Shown here piece by piece: positions 8,896 through 18,191 of a DNA stretch of 64,000 bases; position 1 is the first letter of the stretch, and each line of letters opens with the position of its first letter. The notes below the pieces were generated by a model. The model searched no databases. It was not told where the DNA came from and saw only the letters and a program-made list of their open reading frames with translations. The translations under genes and the position numbers were made by a program. The stretch comes from an uncultured Collinsella sp. (GTDB lineage: Bacteria > Actinomycetota > Coriobacteriia > Coriobacteriales > Coriobacteriaceae): assembly GCA_900757505.1 (NCBI GenBank), contig CAAEOE010000035.1, positions 1 to 64,000 on the forward strand. The letters are read 5' to 3'.

Positions 8896-11349
8896 ATGCG
8901 TGTTTCTTACGACTGGCTCAAGACCATGATCGATATTCCGGAGGATCCCAAGACCCTTTCGGACGAATATATCCGTACCGGCACCGAGGTCGAGGCGATC
9001 GACACCGTGGGCGAGTCCTTCGACCACGTGGTGACCGCCAAGGTGCTCACCAAGACCCCGCACCCCGATAGCGACCACATGTATGTGTGCTCGGTCGACG
9101 TGGGCGACAAGAACCTCGACGCCGACGGCAACCCCGCCCCGCTGCAGATCGTCTGCGGCGCGCAGAACTTCGAGACCGGTGACCACATCGTCACGGCCAT
9201 GATCGGCGCTGTCCTGCCCGGCGACGTCAAGATCAAGAAGAGCAAGCTTCGCGGCGTCGTGTCCATGGGCATGAACTGCTCCGCGCGCGAGCTCGGCCTG
9301 GGCGGCGACCACTCCGGCATCATGATCCTGCCCGAGGATACGCCCTGCGGCATGCCGTTTGCCGAGTACGTGGGCTCGAGCGACACCGTGCTCGACTGCG
9401 AGATCACGCCCAACCGCCCCGACTGCCTGTCCATGATCGGCATGGCCCGCGAGACCGGCGCCATCTTCGACCGCGATTTCCACGTTGAGCTGCCCGCCAT
9501 CAAGGCCGAGACCGGCCGCGCGACCGACGACGAGCTTTCCGTCGAGATTGCCGACGAGGGCCTGTGCGACCGCTACGTTGCCCGCATCGTGCGCAACGTG
9601 AAGGTCGGTCCGTCGCCCGACTGGATGGTCAAGCGCCTCAACGCCCTGGGCGTGCGCCCGCACAACAACATCGTCGACATCACCAACTACGTGATGATGC
9701 TCACCGGCCAGCCGCTGCACGCCTTTGACCTCGACACCTTTGCCGAGCGCGATGGCCATCGTCGCGTTGTGGTTCGCGCCGCCCAGCAGGATGAGAAGTT
9801 CACGACGCTCGATGGCGAGGAGCGCACGCTCGACGCCGGCATGGGCCTCATCACCGACGGCGAGCGCCCTGTGGCGTTGGCCGGCGTCATGGGCGGCATG
9901 GATTCCGAGATCGAGGACGATACCGTCGATGTGATGGTCGAGAGCGCCTGCTTCAATGCCGGCCGCACCTCGCACACCAGCCGTGACCTGTCGCTGATCT
10001 CCGACGCCTCCATCCGCTTTGAGCGCCAGGTCGACGAGACCGGCTGCGTGGACGTCGCCAATGTGACGTGCGCGCTTATCGAGGAGATCGCCGGCGGCGA
10101 GGTCGCCCCCGGCTATGTGGACGTGTTCCCCGCGCCCAAGACCATCGACAGCATCAAGCTGCGCCTGGCCCGCGTGCACGCCATCTGCGGTGCCGACATC
10201 GAGCCCGACTTTATCGAGCGCTCGCTCACCCGCCTGGGCTGCACCGTCGAGCGCGACGGCGAGGACTTTATGGTCACGCCGCCGAGCTTCCGTCCCGACC
10301 TGCCGCGTGAGATCGACCTGATCGAGGAGGTCCTGCGCCTATGGGGCATGGGTCGCGTCACGGCAACCATTCCGGCTGCCAAGAACCACATCGGCGGTCT
10401 GACGCGCGAGCAGAAGCTTACCCGCAAGGTCGGCGAGATCCTGCGCGCCTGTGGCCTCAACGAGACCACGACCTTTGGCTTTGCTGCCCCGGGCGACCTG
10501 GAGAAGATTGGCATGTCCACCGAGGGCCGCGGCTGCCCCGTGGTGCTCATGAACCCGCTGGTAGCCGAGCAGACCGAGATGCGTCGTTCGCTGCTGCCGG
10601 GCCTGCTGCAGTCCGTGGCCTACAACGAGGCACACGGTACGCCCAACGTGCACCTGTACGAGGTCGGTAGCCTGTTCCACGGTCGCGAGAACGCCAGCCT
10701 GCCCAAGGAGACCAAGTCCGTGGCGGGTGTGCTCTCGGGCCAGTGGAGCGAGCGGTCCTGGAACATGAAGTACCGCAAGCTGCGCTTCTTCTTTGGCAAG
10801 GGCATTGTCGAGGAGCTACTCGCCCAGCTGCGCATCGAGAAGGTTCGCTTCCGTCCCGTCGAGGGCGAGGGCTACGCTTTCTTGCAGCCGGGTCGTGCGG
10901 CCGAGGTTCTGTCGGGCGGTACCGTGCTGGGCTGGGTTGGCGAGATCCACCCCGAGGCGCGCGAGGCGATGGGCATCGACGAGGTCGTCGTTGCCTTTGA
11001 GCTCGATCTGGACAAGCTGATCAAGGGCGCCCGCAACCAGGAGAACTACCGCGAGTTCTCGCAGTACCCGGCTGTTGAACACGACCTTGCTATCGTGGTC
11101 GACAACGCTGTGACCTGCGAGGATCTTGAGCGCCGTATTACCAGCGCCGGCGGCAAGCTGCTCGAGGGCGTGCGCCTGTTCGACGTCTACCGTGATCCGG
11201 TCCGCGTGGGTGTGGGCAAGAAGTCCATGGCCTTTGCGCTTACGTATCGCTCCGACGACCACACGCTCACCAGCGAAGAGGTCGAGAAAGCGCACCAGAA
11301 GATCGTCACCAAGGTGTGCAAGGGTGTGAACGGCGAGGTCCGCGGATAG
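8896..11349 (+). CDS. pheT: Phenylalanine--tRNA ligase beta subunit
   Basis: Partner subunit of PheS, 817 residues. The order is the standard bacterial one: an N-terminal B1 region (MRVSYDWLKTMIDIP), an OB-fold tRNA-binding domain (about residues 40-150, with TPHPDSDHMYVCSVDVG), the B3/B4 editing domain, B5 DNA-binding-like folds, the catalytic-like B6/B7 core, and a C-terminal anticodon-binding FDX-ACB domain beginning about residue 725 (YPAVEHDLAIVVD). GAAAGGAGAG lies 6-8 bases before the ATG. It is probably cotranscribed with pheS despite the hairpin element between them. Confidence 0.96.
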   Translation: MRVSYDWLKTMIDIPEDPKTLSDEYIRTGTEVEAIDTVGESFDHVVTAKVLTKTPHPDSDHMYVCSVDVGDKNLDADGNPAPLQIVCGAQNFETGDHIVTAMIGAVLPGDVKIKKSKLRGVVSMGMNCSARELGLGGDHSGIMILPEDTPCGMPFAEYVGSSDTVLDCEITPNRPDCLSMIGMARETGAIFDRDFHVELPAIKAETGRATDDELSVEIADEGLCDRYVARIVRNVKVGPSPDWMVKRLNALGVRPHNNIVDITNYVMMLTGQPLHAFDLDTFAERDGHRRVVVRAAQQDEKFTTLDGEERTLDAGMGLITDGERPVALAGVMGGMDSEIEDDTVDVMVESACFNAGRTSHTSRDLSLISDASIRFERQVDETGCVDVANVTCALIEEIAGGEVAPGYVDVFPAPKTIDSIKLRLARVHAICGADIEPDFIERSLTRLGCTVERDGEDFMVTPPSFRPDLPREIDLIEEVLRLWGMGRVTATIPAAKNHIGGLTREQKLTRKVGEILRACGLNETTTFGFAAPGDLEKIGMSTEGRGCPVVLMNPLVAEQTEMRRSLLPGLLQSVAYNEAHGTPNVHLYEVGSLFHGRENASLPKETKSVAGVLSGQWSERSWNMKYRKLRFFFGKGIVEELLAQLRIEKVRFRPVEGEGYAFLQPGRAAEVLSGGTVLGWVGEIHPEAREAMGIDEVVVAFELDLDKLIKGARNQENYREFSQYPAVEHDLAIVVDNAVTCEDLERRITSAGGKLLEGVRLFDVYRDPVRVGVGKKSMAFALTYRSDDHTLTSEEVEKAHQKIVTKVCKGVNGEVRG

Positions 11350-11460
11350 GGCTTGCGCTGGGGGCGTAGGGCCTGATGGCGGTTGCTGTGGGCTCTGCGT
11401 GACCGCGGTGTTCGGAATAAGGCATCGTTGAGCCTGCATATATGACACGCGCATTACATA

Positions 11461-11494
11461 ACGGCGTGCTGCTTTGTCGGCAGCGCGCCGTTTT
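11461..11494 (+). terminator. Intrinsic terminator after pheT
   Basis: ACGGCGTGCTGC pairs with GGCAGCGCGCCGT (imperfect stem) and is followed by TTTTG. It closes the pheST unit just upstream of the promoter of the metal importer. Confidence 0.7.
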
Positions 11495-11496
11495 GC

Positions 11497-11540
11497 TATG
11501 ATAGCCCGCGGCGTGTTACGAATCTGACAATACGTAACAC
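11497..11540 (+). promoter_or_regulatory. Promoter -10 and NikR-like operator before cbiMQO
   Basis: An inverted repeat GTGTTACG-N12-CGTAACAC lies at 11513-11540, equivalent to GTGTTAC-N14-GTAACAC. This matches the NikR operator form reported for deltaproteobacteria such as Desulfovibrio and Geobacter. A -10 candidate TATGAT preceded by TGC lies at 11497-11502, so a bound repressor would cover the start of transcription. The repeat is seen directly; the assignment to NikR is inference from family knowledge, and no nikR gene lies in this window. Confidence 0.72.
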
Positions 11541-11597
11541 TGGCAAGGTAATTCAGGCGGCGTTGCAATTCTGTGCGCCGACAACCGGGAGGCGTAC

Positions 11598-12683
11598 ATG
11601 CACATTCCAGATAACTATCTGTCCCCGCAGACCGATGCCGTCATGGCGGTGGCAATGGTGCCCGTTTGGGTCCACTGCATCAAGAAGGTGCGCGCCACGC
11701 TCGATCGCGAGCACATGGCTTTCCTGGGCATCTGCGCCGCGTTCTCCTTCCTGCTCATGATGTTCAATGTGCCGCTGCCCGGCGGTACCACGGGTCACGC
11801 CGTCGGCGGCGCACTCATCGCGCTGCTGCTGGGCCCCGAGGCCGCGGCTATCGCTGTCTCGGTCGCGCTGGCGCTGCAGGCGCTGCTGTTTGGCGACGGC
11901 GGCATCCTGTCCTTTGGAGCCAACTGCTTTAACATGGCATTTGTGCTGCCGTTTGTTGCCGCCATGGTATTCCGCGCGCTCAACAGCCGCCTGCACGACA
12001 AGAGCTGGGGTACCTCGGTTTCTGCCATCGTGAGCGGCTGGGTTGGCTTGTGCGTGGCTGCCCTTTGCGCTGCCATCGAGTTTGGCATTCAGCCGATGCT
12101 CTTCACCAACGCCTCGGGTGCTCCGCTGTACTGCCCCTTCCCGCTGTCTGTTTCCATTCCTGCCATGATGATTCCGCATATGCTGGTTGCCGGTGTCGTC
12201 GAGGGCGTGGCGACGGCCGCCATCTACGGTTTCATTAAGAAGACGGCGCCGAGCGTTATCGTCGGGCCCGAGGCCGTCGATGGTCAGCTTGCTGCCGAGG
12301 GCGCTGCTGCCAAGAAGACCTCGCTGGTCCCCACGCTCATCCTGGTCGCTGTGCTCGTGGTGGCTACGCCGCTGGGTTTGCTTGCTACCGGTGACGCCTG
12401 GGGTGAGTGGGACGCCGAGGGCGCTGCAACTGCCGTCCAGGAGGCTGGCGACGACAGCCTGCAGGCTTCGGTCGGCCTCGATACCCCGACCTTTGCCGAC
12501 GCACTGCCCACGGGCGATTATCTGCAGGCCTATTCCGAGGAGCAGGGTCTTGGCTTTGCCGGCCAGGCTGCCATGTATATCCTCTCGGGCGTAATTGGCG
12601 TGGCGGTGCTCACCATCGCATTTCGTTTGATATCGCTGACGGTTAAGGAAAACGGGGCCCATGGCGACGGTCGAGCTGCCTAG
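11598..12683 (+). CDS. cbiM: ECF cobalt/nickel transporter substrate-binding component CbiM/NikM
   Basis: Membrane S-component of an energy-coupling factor importer for Co2+ or Ni2+, 361 residues. The mature-type N-terminus MHIPDNYLSPQT supplies the metal-coordinating Met-His-Ile-Pro motif of this family. Six or seven hydrophobic segments follow. A C-terminal part containing PLGLLATGDAWGEW and a last transmembrane helix resembles the CbiN/NikN-type extension, which explains why no separate cbiN is seen. GGGAGG precedes the ATG. The NikR-like operator upstream favours nickel over cobalt. The last 23 bases overlap cbiQ. Confidence 0.92.
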   Translation: MHIPDNYLSPQTDAVMAVAMVPVWVHCIKKVRATLDREHMAFLGICAAFSFLLMMFNVPLPGGTTGHAVGGALIALLLGPEAAAIAVSVALALQALLFGDGGILSFGANCFNMAFVLPFVAAMVFRALNSRLHDKSWGTSVSAIVSGWVGLCVAALCAAIEFGIQPMLFTNASGAPLYCPFPLSVSIPAMMIPHMLVAGVVEGVATAAIYGFIKKTAPSVIVGPEAVDGQLAAEGAAAKKTSLVPTLILVAVLVVATPLGLLATGDAWGEWDAEGAATAVQEAGDDSLQASVGLDTPTFADALPTGDYLQAYSEEQGLGFAGQAAMYILSGVIGVAVLTIAFRLISLTVKENGAHGDGRAA

Positions 12684-13497
12684 CTGGCTTGCGGACGAGC
12701 AGCGTTACGAGCCCACGGGCGCTCGGCATCGCGTAATGCAACAGAATGTCCTGCACCTGGCGAGCCTGCTTGAGCGGGTTCGCCTGGGTGGAGGCGCGCA
12801 CGAGGGCGGGTCGATGGTCGACCGCGCCCTTTCTTGCGTTTCGGCTCCGGTGCGCCTGGTGGGGATGTTCGTTTGCGTCCTGTGCGTGTGTCTGACACAG
12901 AGCCCGCTGTACCTCATGTTGATGGCGGCCATTGCGCTGGTGCTCGTTGCCGTGCGCCCCGTACGCGGGCTGCGGGCAACCTTTGTGCCGGCGTTGGCTG
13001 CCGCGGGGTTTGCCGTGGTTCTGGCGCTTCCTGCCTTGCTGCTGGACGCTTCTGCCGCGGGCGCCATGCTCAAGATTGCGCTCAAGACCTTCATTAACGT
13101 GTCGCTGGTGCTGGGTGTTTCGTGGACCCTCACGTGGAGCCGCATGTCGGCGGCGCTCAAGATGTTGCGCCTGCCCGACGAGGTTATCTTTACCTTTGAT
13201 ATGGCACTCAAGCATATCGAGGTGCTGGGACGCACGGCGCACGAACTGTGCGAATCGGTCATGCTGCGCAGCGTTGGCCGTGCGCCTGAGGGATTTTCGC
13301 GTACCGATTCGATCGCGGGTATCATGGGCATGACCTTTATCAAGGCGATGGAATGCAGCCGCGCGATGGATGAGGCCATGCTCTGCCGCGGCTTTGCCGG
13401 CGCGTATCCGGCTCCCGCGCGGAGCGGCTTTGGCTGGCGCGATGCGGTCTATGCGGTCGGCGTGGCGCTGCTGGCGGTGTTGTGCGCGGTGCTGTAG
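12661..13497 (+). CDS. cbiQ: ECF transporter transmembrane component CbiQ
   Basis: T-component linking the metal-binding subunit to the ATPase, 278 residues. Several transmembrane segments are evident (APVRLVGMFVCVLCVCLTQSP, YLMLMAAIALVLVAV and a C-terminal helix). The cytoplasmic region carries Ala-Arg-Gly-like coupling motifs as MLRSVGRAPEGF and MDEAMLCRGFAG. The start overlaps the end of cbiM, which indicates translational coupling; 44 bases then separate it from cbiO. Confidence 0.9.
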   Translation: MATVELPSWLADEQRYEPTGARHRVMQQNVLHLASLLERVRLGGGAHEGGSMVDRALSCVSAPVRLVGMFVCVLCVCLTQSPLYLMLMAAIALVLVAVRPVRGLRATFVPALAAAGFAVVLALPALLLDASAAGAMLKIALKTFINVSLVLGVSWTLTWSRMSAALKMLRLPDEVIFTFDMALKHIEVLGRTAHELCESVMLRSVGRAPEGFSRTDSIAGIMGMTFIKAMECSRAMDEAMLCRGFAGAYPAPARSGFGWRDAVYAVGVALLAVLCAVL

Positions 13498-13541
13498 CGC
13501 GGGCGGTCGATCCGTCGATGTGAATAGGGAAGGGCGACGTT

Positions 13542-14312
13542 TTGGCAAACGATACAAATGGCGCGATGGGCGCGAGCGGTTCTGCTAACACCGAGGCCAC
13601 GCCGCTCATCGAGCTGCGCGACGTAGTGTTTTCCTATGCGGGACATACGGTTGTCGACGGCGTGTCGCTGCAGGTCGATCGTGGCGAACTCGTTGCCCTG
13701 CTCGGTCCCAACGGCTGCGGTAAGACGACGATTATGCGCCTTATCAACGGCCTTGAGCTTGCGGACGCGGGTGCGTACCTGTTCGACGGGCATGCGGTCG
13801 ATGCGGCGTTTCTAAAGGATTCTGCGGCCGCTCAGCATTTTCATCAGCGCGTGGGCTTTGTGTTCCAGAATGCCGACGCCCAGCTGTTCTGCGCTACGGT
13901 GGGCGAGGAAGTTACTTTTGGTCCCGCGCAGATGGGGCTGCCGGCAGACGAGCTCGAGCGCCGCGTGCGCGATGCCATGGAGCTGTTCCAGGTTGCCGAC
14001 CTTGTCGACGTCTCTCCCTATCAGCTCTCGGGCGGGCAAAAGAAGCGCGTTGCGCTGGCTGCGGTGGTGTCGATGAACCCGGATATCCTGGTGCTCGACG
14101 AGCCTACCAATGGGCTCGACGAGGATTCATGCGACATCGTGGTCAACTTCTTGCTGGCCTACGTCGCGGCGGGTAAGACGGTCTTGATGAGCACACATCA
14201 CCAGGATTTGGTGCGACGCCTGGGTGCCCGTGCAATCTATATCGATCGATATCACCATGTGGTCGAGGCGCCTTCGCCGTCGTATGGAACCGAAAGCGGT
14301 GCTACGGACTAG
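13542..14312 (+). CDS. cbiO: ECF transporter ATP-binding protein CbiO
   Basis: ATPase of the Co/Ni ECF importer, 256 residues. It has Walker A GPNGCGKTT near residues 55-63, a Q-loop in VGFVFQNADAQLF, the ABC signature LSGGQKKRVALA, Walker B ILVLDEPTNGLD, and the switch His in MSTHHQD. The TTG at 13542 is preceded by GGGAAGGG; an in-frame ATG lies at 13566 as an alternative. It is the last gene of the cbiM-cbiQ-cbiO unit. Confidence 0.92.
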   Translation: MANDTNGAMGASGSANTEATPLIELRDVVFSYAGHTVVDGVSLQVDRGELVALLGPNGCGKTTIMRLINGLELADAGAYLFDGHAVDAAFLKDSAAAQHFHQRVGFVFQNADAQLFCATVGEEVTFGPAQMGLPADELERRVRDAMELFQVADLVDVSPYQLSGGQKKRVALAAVVSMNPDILVLDEPTNGLDEDSCDIVVNFLLAYVAAGKTVLMSTHHQDLVRRLGARAIYIDRYHHVVEAPSPSYGTESGATD

Positions 14313-14391
14313 TTGCTGCGTAGAGCGTGCGTAGCCGCCCGCGCGGCTTTGCCGTGATGGTATAGTTATCCAGGTTTTTATGGGGGTGGCT

Positions 14392-15240
14392 ATGCCAAGC
14401 TGGAACATTCATATCGCTCAGACGGAGCGTTTGCTGGAGCGCACCGGTGCGCTTGCCAAGAGCGTGCGCGACCGCAATGCCTTTTTGTTTGGCTGCGTGG
14501 TTCCGGATATTTTCGTGGGCTATATGGTCCCTGGCATCGCCGATCCCATCCCGTACCGCATTACGCACTTTGCAAAGCCCGAGCCTATCCCTAAGCCGCG
14601 CGAGCATGAGTTTTGGGACACCTATGTGGCGCCGCTGCTCAAAGGGGCGCCTGTTGGTACGCCGGCTGACGCGACCTCGATTGTCGAGGAGCGTGAGCGA
14701 CTCAATCGGGTGCATTATCCCCAGCGCTACAGGGATGCCGAGCCGGTTGTCGGTCCCGGCGCTCGTGAGTTCTCGCTTGCGTCCGAGGACGTGGCGCAGT
14801 CGTTGCTCGATTTGACACTGGGTGTCTGGTCGCATCTGGTGGCCGATACCGTATGGAATACGCGCGTGAATCAGTACCTGGAGGCGCACGGCGGCAAGCC
14901 GTGCGAGGAGTTCCGCATTAAAAAGCAAGGCGACTTTGACTGGTTTGGCAAGACGCTGGGCATCGTTTCCATCCCGCGTGCGACCGATCGCCTGTATACT
15001 GCGGCGACGCGTTTTGGGCAGTATCCCATCCATAAGGAGTATGTGCTCAAGACCATCGGCGTTATACACGAGATCGTGCGCGAAAACCCCGGCGAGCCCG
15101 ACCATCCGCCATACCGCCTGCTGACCGAGGAATTCTTCGACGCGACGTTTACCGAGGTCATCGAGCTAACCGAGGCGGGATTTGCGGCTCGCGTTGCCGC
15201 TTCTGACGTCCCCGCAGCCCCTCTGATCGCTAGCTGCTAG
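14392..15240 (+). CDS. Zinc-dependent phospholipase C-like protein
   Basis: A 282-residue protein starting MPSWNIHIAQTERLL. The N-terminal Trp-x-x-His, the VVPDI aspartate and the later SHLVADTVWN His/Asp pair are the metal-ligand pattern of the alpha-helical zinc-dependent phospholipase C/S1-P1 nuclease-like superfamily. No signal peptide is visible, so a cytoplasmic hydrolase is more likely than a secreted toxin. The ATG at 14392 is preceded by GGGGGTG; an ATG at 14380 is the alternative. A -10 like TATAGT lies near 14361. Its stop overlaps the convergent gene by 4 bases. The substrate is unknown. Confidence 0.65.
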   Translation: MPSWNIHIAQTERLLERTGALAKSVRDRNAFLFGCVVPDIFVGYMVPGIADPIPYRITHFAKPEPIPKPREHEFWDTYVAPLLKGAPVGTPADATSIVEERERLNRVHYPQRYRDAEPVVGPGAREFSLASEDVAQSLLDLTLGVWSHLVADTVWNTRVNQYLEAHGGKPCEEFRIKKQGDFDWFGKTLGIVSIPRATDRLYTAATRFGQYPIHKEYVLKTIGVIHEIVRENPGEPDHPPYRLLTEEFFDATFTEVIELTEAGFAARVAASDVPAAPLIASC

Positions 15241-16310
15241 CCGGCCGGCTTGACGGTGAACAGCCCATCCCAATTGACCAACAGCTCCCGTCGCAGGGCT
15301 TCTTCGGTGGTGCGTTCCTGACTGGTCTTTGGGATGTAGGGGAGCCCCGCCTTTTTATGGATGAGCTCGGCTATGTGGTCGAAGCTCTTCTTCTCCTTGA
15401 TCTGGTCATAGGTAATTTGGATGACGTCGTAGCCCATGCTTGTGAGTGCGGTGGCGCGCTCGGCATCGGAGAGGCTCGCGGCTTCGCTGTCGTGGGCAGA
15501 GCGGCCTTGGCATTCCAGAATGACACCCATGCTGTCGGTGGCGCTTTCGATGAGGATATCGGCGTAGCAGCAGGTTTTGTCATACAGCGAACGTGCGGCT
15601 TCACTGAGCGGGATGCGCGCGTTGTTGGCGATCTCGATGCCCTGGCCGCCCTCGTCGCGGGGGAGCGAGATGAGCATGGACGTCTGAACTTCGAAGGGCG
15701 AGGCGGTCTGCCCCGTCATGTGCTCGGCCGCCCAGCGCAGTTGTTTGACGCCGCGCAGGCCTGCGGCTTGCTTGGCGAACGCGGCGATATCCGTTGCGGT
15801 AAGAAGCGGCGTGCGCTTCCACAAGTTGGTGTCATTGCCCTTGGTGTCGTTAACTCGCTCCCAGCCGCAGTTGGATGGAATGAGCTTAAGCGAAATAGCT
15901 TCATCGAGTTGTTGTTGTGTTCGCTCGCAGGGCTTAAACACTGCAAAGGAGCCGCACATCTCGTAGCACGCCATGAGTAACTGGTTGCGTGAGACCTGCG
16001 TGGCAAGGCTGAGCAGCGTAAACTCCGGTGAAGTGACATCAAACCCATGCTCAGTCTGCCTAAACGACCCAGGAGGCGGCTCTTGGGTTAGCAGACGGCT
16101 ATGAAATAGCTTTCCGTTCGCGCGCTGTTTCCTTTCGCTCACGAATCTCCAAACTGGTGTGCCGAGCAAGTCTTTAAATACCGGTTGTTTTGAGTAATGC
16201 ACCAAGCGATGGTCATGGTCGGGCGGCAGGATTGCAGGATAGAGTCCCAGTATCTGGGGCGGGATGCGATAGTACTGAAAAGCCGTGGGTCCGCAGGCAA
16301 GAAATGACAT
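15237..16310 (-). CDS. Hypothetical protein with a PD-(D/E)XK nuclease-like C-terminal domain
   Basis: A 357-residue protein of unknown function. The C-terminal third has SPFEVQT, then YADILIES, then VILECQGRSAH. That spacing of E...D...ExQ is reminiscent of the PD-(D/E)XK/DUF559 endonuclease-like fold seen in standalone and abortive-infection-associated proteins of actinobacteria. The N-terminal part (FDVTSPEFTLLSLATQVSRNQLLMACYEMCG) resembles the winged region of AbiEi-like coriobacterial proteins, though I cannot confirm this. The nuclease resemblance is inference from motif spacing. It converges on and overlaps the phospholipase-like gene; a 130-base palindrome lies just upstream. Confidence 0.55.
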   Translation of the reverse strand: MSFLACGPTAFQYYRIPPQILGLYPAILPPDHDHRLVHYSKQPVFKDLLGTPVWRFVSERKQRANGKLFHSRLLTQEPPPGSFRQTEHGFDVTSPEFTLLSLATQVSRNQLLMACYEMCGSFAVFKPCERTQQQLDEAISLKLIPSNCGWERVNDTKGNDTNLWKRTPLLTATDIAAFAKQAAGLRGVKQLRWAAEHMTGQTASPFEVQTSMLISLPRDEGGQGIEIANNARIPLSEAARSLYDKTCCYADILIESATDSMGVILECQGRSAHDSEAASLSDAERATALTSMGYDVIQITYDQIKEKKSFDHIAELIHKKAGLPYIPKTSQERTTEEALRRELLVNWDGLFTVKPAG

Positions 16311-16355
16311 AGCGATCCGATCGTTTGAGCGTTGTTTGGGCTAGAAAAGCTATCC

Positions 16356-16488
16356 GTTTCGGAAGTGCGGTGAAAAAGACAAAAAGGTCAGGCACAAGCG
16401 GTATTTAAGCCAACTTTATCAGGGGTTTTGTTGAAATAAAAGGACTTGTGCTCGGGGGTAAGCAATTTTTCCCCGCACTTCCGAAAAC
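16356..16488. repeat. Nested inverted-repeat element (MITE-like)
   Basis: Outer arms GTTTCGGAAGTGCGG (16356-16370) and CCGCACTTCCGAAAAC (16473-16488) are complementary apart from one extra base. An inner pair GCACAAG (16392-16398) / CTTGTGC (16445-16451) lies inside. There is no open frame within. It occupies the promoter side of the minus-strand nuclease-like gene. The rest of the 420-base gap to pyk holds only the terminator at 16666-16702. Confidence 0.6.
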
Positions 16489-16665
16489 GCGGTTGATCTG
16501 GCTCTTGCTAAAACGATTTAGCAGCGTCCGTTAAGGTGTGGGTTTGCCACCGGGCGAACACTTTTAGCGTTTGGGACTTTATGTTTGGGCCCCGAAGGGT
16601 GGATTTCGCGCTTTTGGTAAAGAAATGAGTGCGTGTTTTGCCGTGCGGCAGGCATCGGTGCACAG

Positions 16666-16702
16666 AAAAAGGGCCCGGAAGGCAATGCCTTCCGGGCCCT
16701 TT
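16666..16702 (-). terminator. Intrinsic terminator of pyk
   Basis: On the minus strand GGGCCCGGAAGGC pairs perfectly with its complement around a small loop and is followed by TTTTT. It lies just past the pyk stop codon. Confidence 0.9.
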
Positions 16703-16730
16703 GCAATGCAAATCTGCTTGCAAGTACGAT

Positions 16731-18191
16731 TTAGCGCACCTGAGCGACGTATGCGACGTTGGTCGAGGAGACCTTGTCCTCGAGCTGGACGCTCATGCGG
16801 GGATCGCCGGCGGTAGCGACGGTCAGATCGCCGGCCTCGACGTAGCCGAGCTCTTTAGCGGTCTCGATCGCCTTGACGATCGTGCCGTTGACGGTGCCCT
16901 GGGTAATCTCGGCCTGGTGCGGGATAACGCCCCAGTACATGATCATCTGCTGGACGGCCCACTCGTGGCGGGAGAACGCGCAGATCGGCATGTTGGGACG
17001 GAAGTGCGAGATCAGGCGAGCGGTACGACCGGTGGTCGTCGGCACGGTGATGCACTTGGCGCCAACGGTGGTGGCCATGTTCACAGCGGACATACCCACA
17101 ACGTTGTTGACGACGCGGGTGCCGTGAGCGTCAGCCGGAACCTCGAGCGGAGCGTGAGCCGGGAGGTACTTCTCGGTCTCGAGAGCAATGCTGGCCTGCA
17201 TCTTGACGGCCTCAACCGGGTACTTACCGGCAGCGGACTCGCCGGACAGCATGACGGCGTCGGTGCCGTCGTAAATGGCGTTAGCAACGTCGGCAACCTC
17301 GGCGCGCGTCGGGCGCGGGTTCTGCTGCATGGAGTCGAGCATCTGCGTAGCGGTGATAACGGGCTTATAGGCCGCGTTGCACTTGGCGATGATCTCCTTC
17401 TGGATGTGGGGAACGAGCTCGGGCTTGATCTCGATGCCCAGGTCGCCACGGGCAACCATGATGCCGTCGGAAGCCTCGAGGATCTCGTCGAAGTTCTCGA
17501 CGCCCAGGGCGCACTCGATCTTCGGGAAGATCGTCACGTGCTCGCCGCCGTTCTCGCGGCAAAGCTCGCGGATGCCGCGGACGGACCCGCCGTCACGGAT
17601 GAAGGAAGCGGCGATGTAGTCGATGTTCTCGGTCAGGCCAAAGAGGATGTCCTGACGATCGCGCTCGGTGATGGCGGGCAGCGAGATGTTGACGTTGGGC
17701 ATGTTGACGCCCTTGCGCTCGCCAATCAGGCCGTCGTTCTTGACGACGCAGGTCATGTCCTGGCCGTCGACGGACTCGACCTCGAGGGCAACCAGGCCGT
17801 CATCGATCAGGATGAGGGAGCCCTTCTCGACCTCGGAGGGCAGAGCTAGGTAGTCGAGGGAGATGTGCTCAGCGGTGCCGTGGAAATCCTCGGTCGTGGG
17901 CTGAGCAGTAACGACGATCTTGTCGCCGGTCTTGACGGCAACCTTCTTGCCGTCGACCAGAAGGCCGGTGCGGACCTCGGGGCCCTTGGTGTCGAGCAGG
18001 ATGCCGACGGGCATACCGAGCTCCTTGGAAATACGACGGACGCGCTCGATGCGACCGTGGTGCTCGTCGTAGGAGCCGTGCGAGAAGTTAAAACGGGCGA
18101 CGTTCATGCCCGCCTTGATCATCTCGCGGATGGTCTCGTCGCTATCGCAGGCGGGACCCATGGTGCATACAATCTTAGTGCGCTTGTACAT
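16731..18191 (-). CDS. pyk: Pyruvate kinase
   Basis: Last step of glycolysis, phosphoenolpyruvate + ADP to pyruvate + ATP; 486 residues. It starts YKRTKIVCTMGPACDS and has NFSHGSYDEH, the B domain LLDTKGPEVRTG, the catalytic FPKIECALGVENFDEI and MVARGDLGIEI motifs, then ATQMLDSM and MLSGESAAGKYP. The C-terminal domain ends normally, without the extra PEP-utiliser domain found in some Gram-positive forms. Its promoter has a perfect -10 (TATAAT) on the minus strand at 18260-18255. Confidence 0.97.
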   Translation of the reverse strand: MYKRTKIVCTMGPACDSDETIREMIKAGMNVARFNFSHGSYDEHHGRIERVRRISKELGMPVGILLDTKGPEVRTGLLVDGKKVAVKTGDKIVVTAQPTTEDFHGTAEHISLDYLALPSEVEKGSLILIDDGLVALEVESVDGQDMTCVVKNDGLIGERKGVNMPNVNISLPAITERDRQDILFGLTENIDYIAASFIRDGGSVRGIRELCRENGGEHVTIFPKIECALGVENFDEILEASDGIMVARGDLGIEIKPELVPHIQKEIIAKCNAAYKPVITATQMLDSMQQNPRPTRAEVADVANAIYDGTDAVMLSGESAAGKYPVEAVKMQASIALETEKYLPAHAPLEVPADAHGTRVVNNVVGMSAVNMATTVGAKCITVPTTTGRTARLISHFRPNMPICAFSRHEWAVQQMIMYWGVIPHQAEITQGTVNGTIVKAIETAKELGYVEAGDLTVATAGDPRMSVQLEDKVSSTNVAYVAQVR

